7,124 nt of DNA. Origin: Gammaproteobacteria bacterium. Lineage in GTDB: Bacteria > Pseudomonadota > Gammaproteobacteria > Burkholderiales > Thiobacillaceae. The stretch's first letter is position 1. Every line of letters begins with the position of its first letter. A model generated the notes under the pieces. That model saw only the letters and a program-made list of their open reading frames with translations, was not told where the DNA came from and did no database searches. Positions 5,954 through 7,124 of this stretch are shown here, piece by piece. The position numbers and the translations under genes were made by a program. Location: the NCBI GenBank assembly GCA_018820745.1, contig JAHJNP010000391.1:1-7124 (forward strand), read 5' to 3'.

Positions 5954-6019
5954 TCATTGAGAAAACTGATCGTTCTGTTCAGGAGCATGGTCGATCCATT
6001 TGCACAGGAACTGCCATAG
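5870..6019 (+). CDS. Possible 49-residue cysteine-containing small protein
   Basis: The ATG at 5870 is preceded by a perfect Shine-Dalgarno, GGAGG (5859-5863), with a 6-nt spacer, better than any other start in the window. The product starts MKINCDLSSSNNLHYCQCGF and has four cysteines (C5, C16, C18, C24) in its first half, then a more hydrophobic stretch around 'LRKLIVLF' (30-37). There is no recognisable family, and the last third overlaps the 3' end of the sulfatase in antisense. The start codon lies in a small hairpin, TTGAT (5867-5871) and ATCAA (5876-5880) around GAAA. It could be a chance frame, the remnant of a gene lost at the seam, or a real small protein; chance is the most likely. 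Confidence 0.2.
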   Translation: MKINCDLSSSNNLHYCQCGFSEVCESIFSLRKLIVLFRSMVDPFAQELP

Positions 6020-7124
6020 CGTGTCGGCTATGGCCTCATGCTGGTCAATCAGGTTTAGTTGACACATGGGGTCCTCCACTATGTCGAAGAGTTGGAGCAG
6101 GTGGCCGTCATTGAGTGGTTGATAAACGAGTTTCCAGCGACCGCGCCTGATCATGCGGTCCTTGGCAGCGAAGATGGTTTCGCAGTATTCGGGTTTGATG
6201 GCGAGCGTTCCGCTGCCACGGTTCGGCACTTCGATCAGTTCCAGCAGATTGGGATAGCGCAGATGCGCTTCCGGCAGACCAGGGATGTCGGCTATCCAGA
6301 TGCCGGTCTCATTGAACGCATTGAGTTCTGGGCAGGCACGGTCGGGCCCCATGCAACCGACAAGCGACACGCCGTCCATATTGCTGGTTGTTTGGTAGCC
6401 GCATAATTCCAGCAGCGTGGGGGCCAGATCGATTGTGCGGACGACATCGTCGATTTTTCCTCGGGCAGGCAGGCGCGGATCGCGGATCACCAGCGGAATG
6501 CGCGGGCTGGCTTCGCCGACGGCCGAATTGCCCTGGCCCCAGGTGTCGTGCTCGAAGAACTCCATGCCGTGATCGGAATAGACGACAACGATGGTATTGC
6601 CGGCCAGGCCGCAGGTTTCAAGATGGGCCAGCATCTTGCCCACTTCATCGTCGAACTCCGCCACGCAGCCGTCGTAGAGATCGATGATCTGATCGAGGTC
6701 GAATTCTTTCCTGGGCGCGCCCTGGCGGCGGATGATATCGAACGGGTCGGTGAGGCGTGCCATTGCGAACTTGGATTCACCTGCATAGCCTGGGTCGGCA
6801 AAGCGCGTGTACCACGGCCATTCGGATGCAAACGGCGGGTGGGTGGTGGAATAAAACACGTTCATAAAAAACGGCTGTGGGCTTTCGGCCAGGCGCGACA
6901 CCAGCCGTCGCGCGCGCTTGCCCATCGGCTGCGTCAGCGGTACCCCACCAAGATAGTACAGCTCGGGCAGCATCAGTCGTCCCAGCCGGTTGTGGGTGAA
7001 CAGGGACAGGTACAGGCGCAGGTCCTTGGGGCCCTGGCGAATCAGGTATTTCAGGTTCCACTGGTCTTCCGGCAGGTCGGTGTAATCAAAACCGAAGGAA
7101 AACTTGCCCATGTCGCCACCGCAC
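5954..7124 (-). CDS. Sulfatase-family (alkaline phosphatase fold) hydrolase, N-terminus outside window
   Basis: The frame runs to the right edge with C-G-G-D before the Met at 7111, so that Met is probably internal. The visible 389 residues match a sulfatase from mid-domain to the end. Counted from that Met they include 'FMNVFYSTTHPPF' (H91, active-site region), 'NTIVVVYSDHGMEFFEHDTWGQGNS' (172-196, with metal-binding D180-H181), 'SPRIPLVIRDPR', 'VRTIDLAPTLLELCG' (224-238), and the C-terminal strands 'RRGRWKLVYQP' and 'LQLFDIVEDPMCQLNLID'. The nucleophile motif C/S-x-P-x-R, matured to formylglycine in true sulfatases, would lie in the missing N-terminal part. Sulfate ester versus phosphate/phosphonate ester activity therefore cannot be decided, nor can a signal peptide be seen. 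Within a glycan cluster it could trim or move an acidic group on the polysaccharide. It is GC-rich in the core and less so near the stop. Confidence 0.85.
   Translation of the reverse strand, partial: CGGDMGKFSFGFDYTDLPEDQWNLKYLIRQGPKDLRLYLSLFTHNRLGRLMLPELYYLGGVPLTQPMGKRARRLVSRLAESPQPFFMNVFYSTTHPPFASEWPWYTRFADPGYAGESKFAMARLTDPFDIIRRQGAPRKEFDLDQIIDLYDGCVAEFDDEVGKMLAHLETCGLAGNTIVVVYSDHGMEFFEHDTWGQGNSAVGEASPRIPLVIRDPRLPARGKIDDVVRTIDLAPTLLELCGYQTTSNMDGVSLVGCMGPDRACPELNAFNETGIWIADIPGLPEAHLRYPNLLELIEVPNRGSGTLAIKPEYCETIFAAKDRMIRRGRWKLVYQPLNDGHLLQLFDIVEDPMCQLNLIDQHEAIADTLWQFLCKWIDHAPEQNDQFSQ

Noticed and set aside
6059..6687. Open frames of 115 and 99 codons on the plus strand
   Set aside because: Both are antisense to the sulfatase; the second is rich in Arg, Pro and Gly, typical of a GC-rich shadow frame.

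Overview
This window is a piece of a surface-polysaccharide (exopolysaccharide, capsule or O-antigen type) locus. It most likely comes from a high-GC Gram-negative proteobacterium, and a betaproteobacterium fits best. That placement rests on the strongly GC-biased codon use of the outer genes, a REP-like repeat, and an exported TPR protein of a type I recall from betaproteobacterial polysaccharide clusters. No rRNA, tRNA or other phylogenetic marker is present, so it is an inference.

Layout: three genes read rightward and four leftward, and the two blocks converge at about 2625-2633 with only 9 bp between stop codons. Rightward block: the C-terminal part of a family-2 glycosyltransferase cut by the left edge (1-552); a 119-bp gap with a REP-like hairpin; a family-4 glycosyltransferase (672-1817); and, 15 bp on, a secreted TPR protein with a cysteine-containing C-terminal tail (1833-2624). 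Leftward block, in transcription order from the right edge: a sulfatase/alkaline-phosphatase-fold hydrolase whose N-terminus lies outside the window (5954-7124); a 290-bp AT-rich gap; a family-2 glycosyltransferase of the galactosyltransferase-like type (4776-5663); an FkbM-family methyltransferase (3907-4644); and a second family-4 glycosyltransferase (2634-3731).

Together these genes would extend and decorate a glycan repeat unit: cytoplasmic glycosyltransferases add sugars, FkbM could O-methylate a sugar, and the sulfatase-fold enzyme could remove or move a sulfate or phosphate-type group. The TPR protein would act in the periplasm. No polymerase, flippase, chain-length regulator or initiating transferase is visible, so the export route cannot be assigned.

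Base composition is mosaic. The left GT2, most of the first GT4 and the sulfatase core reach about 65-72 % GC in 60-base samples. The 3' end of that GT4, the start of the TPR gene, FkbM and the second GT2 fall to about 33-50 %, which suggests imported and recombined segments. The items most worth following up are the TPR protein with its paired cysteines, an 11-bp element shared by the upstream regions of two leftward genes, the GC break inside a GT4 gene, and a possible 49-residue cysteine-containing small protein with a strong Shine-Dalgarno. None amounts to a clear new system.
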